DNA of 64,000 bases from Phlebopus portentosus (taxonomy: Eukaryota; Basidiomycota; Agaricomycetes; Boletales; Boletinellaceae). The notes beneath the pieces are model-generated. The model had not been told where the DNA came from and ran no database searches. It worked only from the letters and a program-made list of their open reading frames with translations. Location of the stretch: NCBI GenBank assembly GCA_037892935.1, contig JAYXKI010000006.1:992001-1056000 (forward strand), written 5' to 3'. Position numbers and translations under genes: made by a program. Below, piece by piece: positions 35,534 through 46,518 of the stretch. Every line of letters begins with the position of its first letter. The stretch's first letter is position 1.

Positions 35534-38247
35534 ATGCTCTGCGGGCGTTTCACCAAGACTTGTTCAGCAGCAACACGGATAAGGCCTAGCATTTTCACTA
35601 TCAACTATCATCATCGCCTGTTTGGCAACCATAGGAGCATGTCGACCACAACTATTGCAGTCCTCAGTGAGAGCGAGCTCAAAGATGGCGAGCTGTGCGT
35701 TCTAACTAAGGAGTCGTGGCTGTCAAACCATGTGCTGACATCTCTGCCGTGTAAAGCAAAGAAGTCGCGTTTGGAGACGAGGGCAAGATATTGTTGTCAA
35801 GGATTGGCGATAAGATCCATGCAACCAGCGCGTTTTGTACCCAGTAAGCTGCATAAAACGCCTGTTCAAGCATGTCGTGTTGAATGGGGCTGCGGTACAT
35901 CGCAGCTATGGAGCACCCTTGGCAAAGGGTGTGCTTACTGCTGATGGTCGTGTTGTCTGGTAAGTTAACGAAAACAAACTGCCTATCCAGGTGCTTATAT
36001 TCATAACTCTGTAGCCCTTGGCATGGAGGTGAATCCTGTTGTCTAGGATCAATGCTGTGAATTGACCGAATGCATATATATAGCTTGCTTCAATGTCTGT
36101 ACCGGGGACATCGGTCAGTTCTTCTCATCGACGTCAGAGATAGAATGAATCATCGTTGATAATTGCCACCTCAGAGGATGCACCTGCTTTGGATGGATTG
36201 CATTCGTTCAAGGCGGTCGTCAAGGATGGCAAGATCCAAGTTACTGCCGACCCGAAGCGTACTTTGAGAGACAACAAGTCACGTCCTCTGGCCGTTACAA
36301 CAGAGGCTACCGCGGCTCCTGGCAACGGTGTTATTATTGTTGGAGGCGGTGCAGGCGCGATTCATACCGTCGAGAGTCTGAGAGAAGTCGGTGCTAATTA
36401 TGCTTTTTTTTTCGTGTAAGACGAGAACTTTTAATTTACTTCTTCTTGTCAGAATGACTACAAGGGGAACATAACAATCATAAGCACAGAACGGTATGCA
36501 CCAATCGATAGGTAATGTCTAAAATTATTCTGGATTTCCATTCGTACTTTCGTTGATCTTTGAATTTAGGACGAAAATGAGCAAAGCTCTCATTCATGAT
36601 CCCTCCAAACTTGAGTGGAGGAGCGCAGCCGACCTAAAAATCAAATACAATACGAATCTGCGCATCGGCACCGTACGTTCTTTCCTTTTCTCTTTTCACG
36701 AGTCGGAAGATTGAATGACAAGCACTCCGGTAGACTGTAACTCACGTTGACACGGAGTCCAAGACTGTCACGCTGGACACCAAAGAGACTTTGGCATACG
36801 ATTCTCTTGTCCTTGCCCCTGGAGGCACACCTCGCCGACTTCCGATAGAGGGAGCCAATCTTGGAAACATATTCACCCTTCGCCATGCGGAGGATGCGAA
36901 AGCCATCGATGCCGGTGGGTATAGTACCCTTGCTATCCGTTCTCTGGCATGTTTTCTGAGTTTTGATGGAACATAGCGGCACAGAAAGGCAAGCGCGTCG
37001 TTGTCATTGGTAGCTCCTTCATTAGCATGGAGATCGTGGTGGCAATTGCAAAACGAGAACTTACTTCTATCGATGTTATTGGCATGGAAGAGTATCCGTT
37101 TGAGGCTATCCTAGGCGCAGAAATCGGTAAAGGTCTCAAACAGGTATGTACAACTTCTCGTTATCTCTATTGAAGTCACCTCTAATATTTGGGATAGTTT
37201 CATGAGTCTCAGGGAGTGAAATTCCACATGAAGTCGAAGGTGGCAAAGCTATTGCCGTCCGAATCCGACCAATCGGTTGTCGGTGCGGTCGTTCTCGGAG
37301 ACGGTGGACCGACGCTTCCGGCAGACTTCGTCATTATGGGTGTCGGTGTTGCTCCCGCGACAGGATTTCTCAAGGACAGTGGCTTTACCTTGGAAAGGGA
37401 CGGCGGCGTGCGTGTTGACGAGTTCTTGAGAATCCAAGGACAGAATGGGAATGTATTTGCGATAGGTAGATGCCATCGCTATCTAAATTTGTTAGTCTGA
37501 CATGAAGTGTTATCGTGAACATAGGCGATATCGCTGTCTTCCCACAGACAGAATCTCCACAGCCTCGGAGGATTGAGCATTGGAATGTTCGTGATTTCCC
37601 ACAATTTCTCGTAGCTATTAAAAGCAGCATCATTAAACAGGTTGCAAGTAACCATGGCCGAGCTGTCGGACGGGCGATAGCTGGAAAGCCAGAACCCTTC
37701 GCGAAGATCCCTATCTTTTGGAGCGCTCGTAAGTACCGGAGTTCAATGTTATGAATCCTTTCTGAGATGTGGTCAATTAGAGGGACAACAACTCCGCTAC
37801 TGCGGCCTTGGTCACTCGTATGACGATATTTTCATCAAGGGGAATCCTGGTGAACTGAAGGTTCGTGATTGGCTTAGACCGTCGTACATCAGCGTTGAAA
37901 ATGTGGACATTCTCTTCCTTTAGTTCGTCGCCTACTATTTCAAAGCTGGTAAAGTTGTTGCGGTTGCCAGGTATGTGTCGCAAACCGGAGGTACATCATC
38001 ATGATCTAACGTTCCCTTCCGCAGCATGCAAGCCGATCCGATCATGACCAAAGCCTCTGAACTCATGCGATTGGGGCTGATGCCATCTGCAGAAGAAATT
38101 AAGGGCGGTTTGGTTAGTACTGCGCTACTATCTATACATTTCACCAGCAACACTCACGACTTTGCTCTTGCCTGACATTTTTGCTATCAGGACATTCTAA
38201 GCATAGACATTGCATCGGCGCAGGCGAAATCCAAGTTTAAAGCATGA
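35534..38247 (+). CDS. Rieske-domain AIF-type flavin oxidoreductase (AIFM3-like)
   Basis: Seventeen exons close in phase: 35534-35694, 35757-35843, 35906-35959, 36015-36028, 36084-36113, 36175-36386, 36453-36511, 36570-36672, 36734-36914, 36977-37143, 37198-37465, 37525-37586, 37641-37728, 37781-37860, 37924-37970, 38025-38112 and 38191-38247 (585 aa). An Arg/Ser-rich N-terminus looks mitochondrial. The Rieske [2Fe-2S] ligands are CTHYG and CPWHG. The reductase part has the FAD dinucleotide fold VIIVGGGAGAIHTVESLRE, the NAD fold VVVIGSSFISMEI and the FAIGDIAVFP motif, with an AIF-type C-terminal domain. The second Rieske ligand motif sits in a 14-nt exon. The donor at 36387 (GAA|GTCGGT) is preferred because the later GT would give a stop. 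The electron partner is unknown; human AIFM3 is the architectural match. Confidence 0.92.
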
Positions 38248-39300
38248 ATGATGATCATGGAGAAAAGAATTCAATGTATATGTAATTGTCGAATCGCTGT
38301 CGAATCCAGATGAACCAATGTATTATACATCTTGTAGCTGTGTTGTTCAAAACATGGGATTGTTGTATATTGGACCGTAAGATGAAATGGATCTTGCATC
38401 TTGCTGCCTGCTCGATCAAATAGATCTGATAAAAGCTTATATTATCTGTAGTCGGGCGGGCTGAGAGTTCCATTGTTCTTGATATCTGTGATCGAGAGAA
38501 GTTAAATATACTTAAAGCATTGCTGATAGGAGATACTCTCCGAGATCATCAAAGCTATCGCGGAGATATCTGATTCGCGCGAGTCTGTCACTGATAATCG
38601 CGAATCAAGTCGTCTGAGAACGCAGCTTTCAGGCGCATCGAGGCAAGATAGTAATGCATCTGCGCGCTTCATTGCTTGCTGTTTAAGAAGATTAGTCCGT
38701 TGCCCCTTTCCATGTTTTTGAGATCTTGGTCATGGGCAGAACAGGCCGAGTCAGGAAACAAATTTTGCGGGTGAAATTTGATTCGAAGTTTGCATAGCAT
38801 TATAAAACATTACTCGTAGTGTTGTTGGATAAACTTACACCGCGAAGCGATGTGACAACGTCCCTAGAAAGATGCGCGCGGAAATTTGAATGAGCAAAGG
38901 GAAGAGTCGAGGCGAGTTGAGGCCTTCAAGTAAAGCCCAGAAAGTCTGAGTCAGCAAAACTTCCAAATGTGGTAGTTATGGCGATCATTAAGATCGTCTC
39001 AGACCAGAAGAAGTTCAATTGCCACGCGGACTCTGAAGAAGACCACGACGGTGACCACTAGTGCAGCTTCGAAGACTGCTCTGCTTATTTGCACAGTACG
39101 CTATGTGTGTTTCTGAGCTGTATCATTTCTTGTGACTGATATACCACGCAGGTCAGCTTATTCCATGCTTGTTGTTACGGTGAATAAATTGTGTCTTCGC
39201 ATTTCTTGAAGATTTTTTTTCGCCCAAAGGTACGCCATATTCTCATAGCTAAGAGCTGGCTTCGCTGACCAAAACCGACTGTAGAATCGCAGCATGAAGA
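38248..39300. other. Intergenic 1 kb
   Basis: AT-rich 3' flank of the oxidoreductase gene, then the promoter of the release-factor gene. A 28-codon ORF (38978-39061) ending in an acidic/His-rich tail is too short to judge. An inverted repeat is listed separately. No other feature seen. Confidence 0.4.
38571..38607. repeat. Inverted repeat, 9-bp arms
   Basis: TGATTCGCG at 38571-38579 is mirrored by CGCGAATCA at 38599-38607 across a 19-bp spacer. It could bind a dimeric factor or be a remnant of a larger palindrome. It lies about 0.7 kb before the release-factor gene. Confidence 0.35.
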
Positions 39301-40078
39301 ATGCTGTTCAGCCATTTACGCCGCTCTTGTCGTTTGGTGATTCGGGAATATAGCTCGAACCTGGTTCCTGCGCTCAACTTATCGAGATTCTCTCGTCGTT
39401 ATGCGTCCAAGAGCTTCGCCCCCGCCCCTCCTGCAATCGCCTCGCTCGAGACGCCGAGTGATATGAAAGCAGCGAGGCAATGGGCAGAGGCTTTTCGAAA
39501 AATCAGCATACCTCGCGAGGTCGTTGAGTTGACCTTTTCGCGAAGTTCTGGGCCTGGAGGTCAGGTACGTATTTAAGTCTAAGTGCGTGCGCTCCTGGAC
39601 TGATGGGCGCCTCGCAGAATGTCAACAAGGTTAACACAAAATGTACCGTAAGGTGTCCCTTACACACTTCCTTCGTACCCGCCTGGGCAAAGCAGAGCTT
39701 GCGCAAGAATGTAGGCACGGGATTGACTGGAATTTGACAATGAGATTCACGATGAGTTACTTAGCCGGCGTATGTCTCATCCTCGGATAGCTTGCTTGTA
39801 ACGTCTACGCTATATCGGTCCCAAGCCCAGAACGTCGATGACTGTCTGCATAAGGTGAGTTACCGGCTCCTCCTTCTCCCTCCATTGGCACGATTTTTAG
39901 TGTGCTTTAGCTCCATTCGTTGATTATCTCGGCGTCATTGGCGAACGTCAAGAACGAAGCGTCGGAAGAACAAAAAAGGAAAGTAGAAGCACTCAAGAAA
40001 GCCGACAAAGCTAGGCGCCGACAAGAAAAAGATTATCAATCAAGGAAAAAGCAGCTGCGCAAGGCCGACCGGGATTGA
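39301..40078 (+). CDS. Mitochondrial GGQ peptide-release factor (ICT1/Rso55/Pth4 type)
   Basis: Four exons: 39301-39564, 39618-39710, 39765-39854 and 39911-40078 (204 aa). An Arg/Ser-rich presequence precedes a class I release-factor domain: VELTFSRSSGPGGQNVNKVNTK, with the catalytic GGQ placed exactly at the first exon junction. YVSSSDSLLVTSTLYRSQAQNVDDCLHKL follows, then a Lys/Arg-rich C-terminal tail (RRRQEKDYQSRKKQLRK). Proteins of this type lack codon-recognition domains; the basic tail enters the empty mRNA channel to rescue stalled mitochondrial ribosomes. The upstream ATG at 39294 is out of frame and stops soon. Distinguishing ICT1-like from MTRFR-like membership would need a tree. 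Confidence 0.9.
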
Positions 40079-40340
40079 TCAACGCACGTTGTCGGGCCGT
40101 TCATTGCCCATGTCATAGTCAGTAGCTTAATCCTTAACCTATCGACCTGAATAGCATTCGCGGGAAGGACATTGCAGGGTGTCAGCATTTCCTGGCTTTC
40201 AAATGATCGTACCACGACTCTGGCGAGGAACTTCGCACCGTGCTTGTCATACGTGGATTGACCAAACTGATCATCCCGCATCATTTACCGAGAATACAAT
40301 TCACAAAGTATAGCTAGGGAAGACTAACATAATAGGTAGA

Positions 40341-40368
40341 TAGTGAATAGTAAATAGTAAATAGTGAA
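40341..40368. repeat. Tandem 7-bp repeat (TAGTRAA)4
   Basis: Four near-identical 7-bp units lie about 220 bp before the HSBP1 start codon. Variable-length AT-rich repeats of this kind often vary between strains; a regulatory role is not shown. Confidence 0.6.
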
Positions 40369-40584
40369 TAAGATTGTAAGTTTCACAGGTGGCAGAATTA
40401 CATGTATGTTTCTGAGCCGCTTATATAGGGAATCAGAATTGGAAAGCTCGCCTCTGATTGGCTGGATTTCAGCTCCCGATCAAAATTTTCAGGTTCGAAA
40501 TAGGGTTTCGCCCCCTGTGTTTGAAGTGCACGTGCCAGGAGCTAAGGATGATCGCGACCTGCATGGTTATGTTGATCTTCCACC

Positions 40585-41086
40585 ATGTCTTCCGCTAAAC
40601 CTCTCAAGACGCCGTCTAAAGTCGCAAACGGGTCGCCAACGCCGACAAATGAGGCGCCTCCTTCGACAACCACGTCGGCATCGGGCGCAGCAGTCAACCC
40701 CGGAGATATCACAAGTCCGCACGAACTCACCGCCTTTGTTCGTACCTTCTTCACATTTCATGGCATTTTGCTGGGAGAACTGAAGACCGACGCCACGATG
40801 GGTTTACTTACAGGTTGAGAATGTTCTAGAGAGACTCGAATCTAAATTCGACGACATGTCATCGCAGATTCTTGAACGTAGTGCGTTGCTTTGGCTTGGG
40901 AGCAGCGGAGCCCACCAAATTAAATAAATGTTCCGCTTCTGTGCAGTGAACCAGATGTCGAGCCGCGTTGATGCACTCGAAACTTCGATTCAAGATATCA
41001 TTAATGGAGATATCTCAGTCGGTGCCAGCGTACCTCAATCTCCCAGCCTTTCTTCGGGAACTGTACGACGGAGCGGGAGCACGTAG
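40585..41086 (+). CDS. Heat shock factor-binding protein 1 (HSBP1)
   Basis: A small coiled-coil protein that binds heat shock factor trimers and, in other organisms, also supports WASH-complex assembly. Three exons: 40585-40737, 40814-40877 and 40947-41086 (118 aa). A Ser/Thr/Pro-rich N-terminus precedes the family core: SPHELTAFVENVLERLESKF, DDMSSQILE, then NQMSSRVDALETSIQDIING. These heptads of hydrophobic residues form the coiled coil. A short Ser/Arg tail ends at TAG 41084-41086. The junction at 40737/40814 is fixed by the TAFV-EN continuity; reading on past 40737 gives a false frame ending within 80 bp. It converges on the Nas6 gene, with 214 bp between stops, so two proteostasis genes lie tail to tail. 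Confidence 0.9.
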
Positions 41087-41300
41087 AACTCGACTTCTCA
41101 TTGTAATGAGTTTCCCTTTCTTTCTCAGGAATATTTGGATATGTTTGATTCAAATTCAGGAAGGTTTTCTTTATAATACATATCGTCTCCATGTAACTGT
41201 AAGACTGCTGAGCGACTCGACACCATCTGCGTAAATCTGTCCTGTTCGATAACAAAAATTCGATCCACTCGTCGGATCAAGAACAAACCTCTTTCAAATG

Positions 41301-42479
41301 TCATGACGGAGGCGGACCACATCTGTCTTGTACGTATTCCCTCACTCGTCGCTGTTCTTGTTCCCCTATGCCCTCGAGTTGCTCAGGTGTTTGCCCGTCC
41401 ACATTCGTCTGCAACTCCAAGGTCAGCAAGCTTGATCACTGTTGACGACTGAATATCTTACCCTATCTCTATCTGCACCCGCTTCGATTAACATCACTGC
41501 AACTTCTGCATGCCCAGACTCCATGGCAAGATGCAAGGGCGTATTGCCTATGCAAATGGCAAGTCATTTCGGGCACTTTGATGTTTCCGAATTTTCACGA
41601 CGTACCAACTCGATCCCCGGTGTTTAACCTCGGCTTAGGGCGGCCTTCAGGAGGGTGTAAAAGTAGATGGACAAAGCCTGTGGAACCCGTTGTCGCTGCT
41701 CTATGTCTGTCCAGTTCATTAGATTGCGATTGACCTTGTCGGACCTGTCTACTTACAAAGGCAGCTGATTTGCGTTGTTCCTGGCATTGTACTATGCAAC
41801 GAGTCCACTCTAGATCACAGGGAGAAATACAGGCAACTCACATCCGCACCCTTCTCAATGAGTAATTTCCCGATCTTAACCATGAGGCCTTGTCAGGACA
41901 GAACGCCGATAACGAAGAGAAATTCGCCCACATCAATATGGTTCTTTGAAGCCGCGTAGTGTCTAATGGAACCTCAGTTTTTTGAAGAAGAGTCCTGTGA
42001 AATGAACATAGCATACAACGGCGTCATTCCCTGTCCAGTTCTCTCATTGATGTTTGCGCCAGCACCGATCAACTCCTTGACAACTGCCTCATGGCCAGCG
42101 CTGACTATGTAGATTCGATCAGCAACAAAAGAGATTGTGAGCATAATGCTCAACCTGCGCAATGAAGAGGTGTCCATCCACTTGGATCCTGGCTATTCAC
42201 CTCGGCTCCATGTTCAAGAAGATATGTCACAACCTCAAGAGTATCCTCGCTAGATGCGGCAGCACAATGCAATGCCGTCCGGCCATCCTAAGTGTAAGTG
42301 CAAACTACAGCCTTGTTTGAGCTTCGTGAGGACAGATCAACCTACGTCGTCTTTTGCATTGACAAGGGCCTCGTTCTCTTCGACCAAAGTTCTTAGTAAC
42401 GAAAGCTGATCTAAAAAGGATAAGTTAGCATTGTCCCATCGACTTCGGAGACTAGGTTATTCACTCCGTCTTGCTGCAT
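41301..42479 (-). CDS. NAS6: 26S proteasome assembly chaperone Nas6/gankyrin (ankyrin repeats)
   Basis: Nas6 (PSMD10) is an ankyrin chaperone that binds the C-terminus of Rpt3 and guides 19S base assembly. Ten exons close: 42479-42444, 42405-42346, 42287-42155, 42104-42017, 41962-41932, 41874-41842, 41791-41757, 41706-41606, 41547-41462 and 41408-41301 (236 aa; yeast protein 228). Ankyrin repeats are clear: [76 protein letters not shown]. The diagnostic C-terminus is [23 protein letters not shown] followed by CGP, as in gankyrin. Exons of 31, 33 and 35 nt and a 38-nt first intron make this gene easy to mis-predict. The acceptor of exon 8 (41706) is chosen because it restores PLHRAATTG. It shares a 175-bp divergent promoter with TFB2. 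Confidence 0.92.
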
Positions 42480-42654
42480 TATGAATTGAGAGCGCCATAG
42501 TTCATGTGTCGATAATGGTGGTGCGCGTATGAGGACGCGTACATACACCTGACGTGCGCCGTTCGTTACAGTAAGCCACGTGATTCGTGTGCTTATTTCA
42601 CCGGCTACAACCAAGCTCAGTCACAGCTCGCACATTGGAGAAAACGACATTCTA
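42480..42654. promoter_or_regulatory. Divergent promoter between NAS6 and TFB2
   Basis: Only 175 bp separate the two start codons, so a proteasome chaperone and a TFIIH subunit share regulatory DNA. A CACGTG E-box core is visible at about 42577-42582. Confidence 0.5.
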
Positions 42655-44727
42655 ATGGCCGACGAGACTGTAGAAGCTGAAGCTCCTCATCAATTGATTG
42701 ATTTTCTTCAACAACAGTCTCAAGGCTCTTTGACGCGTCTCTATAATCTGCCTTCGTCATGTCTTGCAGTTTTCCGGTTCGGTTTCATAGATTTATCGGT
42801 GATACCTATTGTGGCTGAAAGAGGAACTTCAAGGCTTTTGGCCCCTATGGAGCGTCAACTGGTGATGAACCTGCTCTGGCTGGAATCATCTATTCCAGCT
42901 TCAACTATGTCTTCGTGGATAAACCCCAGAGGGAGAAAGTAAACTAGCAATTTTTAGTCGCATTCGGAAATGATTGTGGACTTCAGCAGACTATACGAAA
43001 GTGCACTTTCGACACTTCATCGGCTTCATATAATTGGAAATCCGTCTCAAAAATTAAGCTTCAACCCTACCTTCAAGTCTAGTTTTCGGCAAGCTATAAC
43101 AGGTGGGTACGTAATTCCCTCTGTGGTGACGGCTTTATCCATCTGTCTAACATCAGCTTATGCAGAGGTACTCACCGTAGCTTCGGAGTTCCCGCATCGG
43201 ACGGTGAAGAAAAGCGTTCAAATGTCACCCTTGAAATGCTCGATGCATACGCTGTTGAACGATGGGAGGTGCGTCGATCGCTGTGTCCGACGACGCGATG
43301 ACCTTACCTCATGTTTTCACTATACAGACAATCCTGCATTACATGGTTTCTTCTGGCACGGGACAGATGCCATCAAAGCCATCGCAGGGTGTTTTATTCC
43401 TTTTACAGAGCAGTGGACTGATGTCCGGACAAGGGTCAGTACCTATGCCTTTACCTATCGCCATTCACATCAGTAATTAAAGATCTGTTACGGCAGAGCC
43501 TTCATGAAAATTACATCCCTCGGCTTCCAATTCCTTCTGCATTCGCCTCACGCCCAACTATGGGAGCTTCTCTTACAGTATTTACATATGGCAGAGGTAT
43601 GGATGCACGTCAACTCGTGTCGCAGAGAAGATCTTACAGTCTCTAAGGAGCGCCAAATGGATTTGATCGAAGTACTAGGCTTTCTTTTCATGTTATCGAC
43701 GATGGAGCTAGGCCGAGTTTGTGCCTTGATTCATGATTCTGAATGATGCCTTATGCGCGTTGGCAGGGATATTCCACGGAGAATCTAGGTGAAACGCAGA
43801 AAGCCATGTTGGAGGACCTCAGAGACTACGGCCTTATCTGGCAGAAAAAGGTACGATTCAGCAGGTATTGACGGAGCTCCGGCCTGATGTTTGGCCCATT
43901 CCACAGGCATCTTCGCGAAGATTTTATCCAACAAGGCTCGCAACCACGCTCACATCTTCTCTGCCGCCGCTTCCCACTTCTGACGCCACGGGCGCCAGTG
44001 CTCAGGCCCAAGGCTTTATAATTCTAGAAACAAATTATCGGATCTATGCATACACCGGTGCGCAACTAACCGATTCTACTATGGGCTTACTGAGAATTGT
44101 GATTCCGGCTCCAATAGACAATCCACTTCAGACAGCTGTCTTGAATCTTTTTGTTACATTGAAATATCGATTTCCTAACCTCGTCGTTGGCTCGCTTACG
44201 CGAGATAGTGTCAGAAAAGCTCTCTCCAATGGGATCACAGCCGATCAGGTGTGCTTCTCAACACGCTTCGCCATGAAGCGTTCTTATGGGACTTCGTGGC
44301 ACAGATTATTAAGTACCTAGCGACGCATGCCCACCCGCAAATGCGCAAAAATGCAGGTCGATTTCTGCTTTCAAAGGTGTCCGGCGCTAATCAAGTGCAT
44401 TCTTCCTTTTAGGATCCACTCATTCCAGTAACTGTACAAGACCAGATCCGCCTGTGGGAACTGGAAAGGAACCGCTTGAAGTCACAAGAAGGTGAGTTTG
44501 ATACTTCCATGTATCCTGGCGATTTTTCACAAGCTCACGGGTTTGTAGGCTATCTATATACTTCCTTCGCTTCCCAGGCAGACTATGAGTTAATTCTGAA
44601 GTATGCTAAGCAACTGGGTGTTGTACTGTGGGAGAGTCCGGCGAAAAGGTGTTTCTTTGGGAGCCTCGAAGGGCATGCGAACATTCGCGGTTTCATAGAA
44701 CGCAGAACTGCTAGCAGTACAAGTTAA
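42655..44727 (+). CDS. TFB2: TFIIH subunit Tfb2 (p52)
   Basis: Tfb2/p52 anchors and stimulates the XPB/Ssl2 translocase in TFIIH, for transcription start and nucleotide excision repair. Twelve exons: 42655-42776, 42834-42938, 42990-43102, 43168-43268, 43328-43434, 43497-43596, 43648-43716, 43767-43850, 43907-44248, 44305-44352, 44413-44491 and 44549-44727 (482 aa). Family features: [16 protein letters not shown] near the start, [76 protein letters not shown] and the terminal [14 protein letters not shown]. Exon 3 has a CAGCAG tandem acceptor (42987 or 42990). The intron after exon 10 best fits a GC donor (AAT|GCAGGT); the alternative GT at 44376 would add nine residues inside a conserved motif. 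Confidence 0.93.
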
Positions 44728-44912
44728 ATTTGCCAAAACTCCATCTCAATTGCACGACGCGATTCATCTAGAAATGATATTACATTGTTAGAAATTTAGG
44801 CATCATAATTTGTACAAAACGATCCAGTGTCCAAGACATAGACTTTTAAGTGGCTAACAATCGCATGCGATGTGGCCCTGAACAGTGTATCTTTTGACGA
44901 TCTGTAGTAAAC

Positions 44913-46518
44913 TTATGCCGCAGTAGGAAAGCGAGCTAGGGCGTGGAGCAAAGCCAATGTATCCGCCTGCGGAAGCACCGGCTCAATAGTTACTGCCTTT
45001 GGACTGTAATGCACATGAGATACTGGAGGCGGCACATTGAAGCCTCCATATTCGCAAAGGGATGGGAGGGATGTAGATCGCTGCGTGCACCGAGACTGAG
45101 TCGGCGTCGTCGTGAAAGAGGGAGCATAATGAGGCAGTGCCCATATCGGCCTCATGAAGTCGGCAGGGGCAGTACGTGAAGCTAAGGCAGATCGATGGCT
45201 GCAGGAAGATGGATCATGGCCAATTTCCGTTGTCCTCGGGCAAATTCTCAGATCTTCTCCGTGAATCGGTAATGGGTTAGGAGGGGAACTGGACTGACGA
45301 TCGACGAGTGCAATGGTTCCTCTGAAAGTACCAGTTGATGCAGGATTGCTGGACTCCTGAGGTGCTTGATTCGCAGCGCCGGATTGATATTGCTGGTTAA
45401 CCGGATGGGGAAGATATGAGTTACCATGCGAATCTCCGGCACTAGACCATCCAAAAGTATCGTCGGGTAAATTTGATGACATGGACGAAAGCGGAGACGG
45501 TGAAATGCGGGTCCGATAAGAGTGGTTAAAAATTGGTTGCGGCGCCTCATTCGTCCACAGCAAATCTGTGTACATTGAGCTATTCTGGCTTCGCGGTTCA
45601 TTGTTCAAAGTAGCTTGCAGAGTGGCCGACACTTGCGGCAGCGAAGGCAACGCAACACCTATGTGCCTAGGAATATCACCATCTTCTGCATCACAGCTTC
45701 TCGGTGTATTAGCGCAGTTTTCGAAATAGATGTATGGGAAGACCCACATATATCTTGGTCTTCCATCTAGAGCCTCATGCATTATAGGCGGAATACGAAA
45801 TTTCGTTGATTCCAAGAGCTCTGGTGATATCTCCAGCGCCATTATGTCGAGCCGCGAGGTCAATGGAAGTAATCTCCCTAGCCTGACATCGTCCTGGTTG
45901 TAATACGCGATGAGGTGATGATCTGAGCCATCAACGTTAATGGTAATGGTCTAGAGGACGATTTGTGCTTAGACGACAAATCTGTACAGACATTCAGCTC
46001 AATGACCCACCTTTTTGATAAGGCCGTTAGGCTTAAAGCGCCCGCTGCCATCGCTCAGGCAGCCGACAAGTGCCTTTGCTAGCTTTTGCTCTGCTAACTC
46101 TGCGGCTGATAATTCATTGGTGTTACCTCGCCGCTTTGCTGCTCGTCGTCCTTCTGCCACAGTTCTAGCATTCGATCTGTCGCTCACTTCACGATATACC
46201 TGCGAGTTTTTCCATCAGGAAACAGCATTATCATGCACAGCGCACGCCTAGACTTACAAGAAAATTCCCAACGATTCGAGACGCAGACCAGGAAAGACCT
46301 TCGGTCCAGCGTTTGATTCCACTTTCTTCGTCACTGAATATGAAAATTGCTCCACTCCTGATCATAGCACGTCGCTCGAGGTCATTGAGACGACGTGTAA
46401 TACGAGGAATTATGCCTTGGCGAGCAGCTTGGATCAGCCGAAGAGCATCTCCGGTGGTCTCGACAAAACCATAGAAAGGTTCAACTCTAGCACAAGGTAG
46501 ACGTGTAGTTAAAGCCAT
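44913..46518 (-). CDS. WOPR-family transcription regulator (Gti1/Pac2/Wor1)
   Basis: WOPR proteins are fungal-specific DNA-binding master switches of morphology, sporulation or virulence. Three exons: 46518-46258, 46199-46011 and 45950-44913 (495 aa). The WOPRa half is CARVEPFYGFVETTGDALRL, PRITRRLNDLERR, IFIFSDEESGIKRWTEGLSW and SASRIVGNFLVYREVSD. The WOPRb half is FKPNGLIKKTITINVDGSDH, LIAYYNQDDVRLGRLLPL. Both halves are intact. The remaining 300 residues are Ser/Pro/Asn/Gln-rich, a likely activation domain. Intron phases are all zero. It converges on TFB2 (185 bp between stops). Several paralogues are usual in basidiomycetes, so the exact orthologue (Wor1-like or Pac2-like) is not assigned. 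Confidence 0.93.

Noticed and set aside
38978..39061. 27-residue ORF with acidic/His tail
   Set aside because: Too short to support, with no context or start signal.
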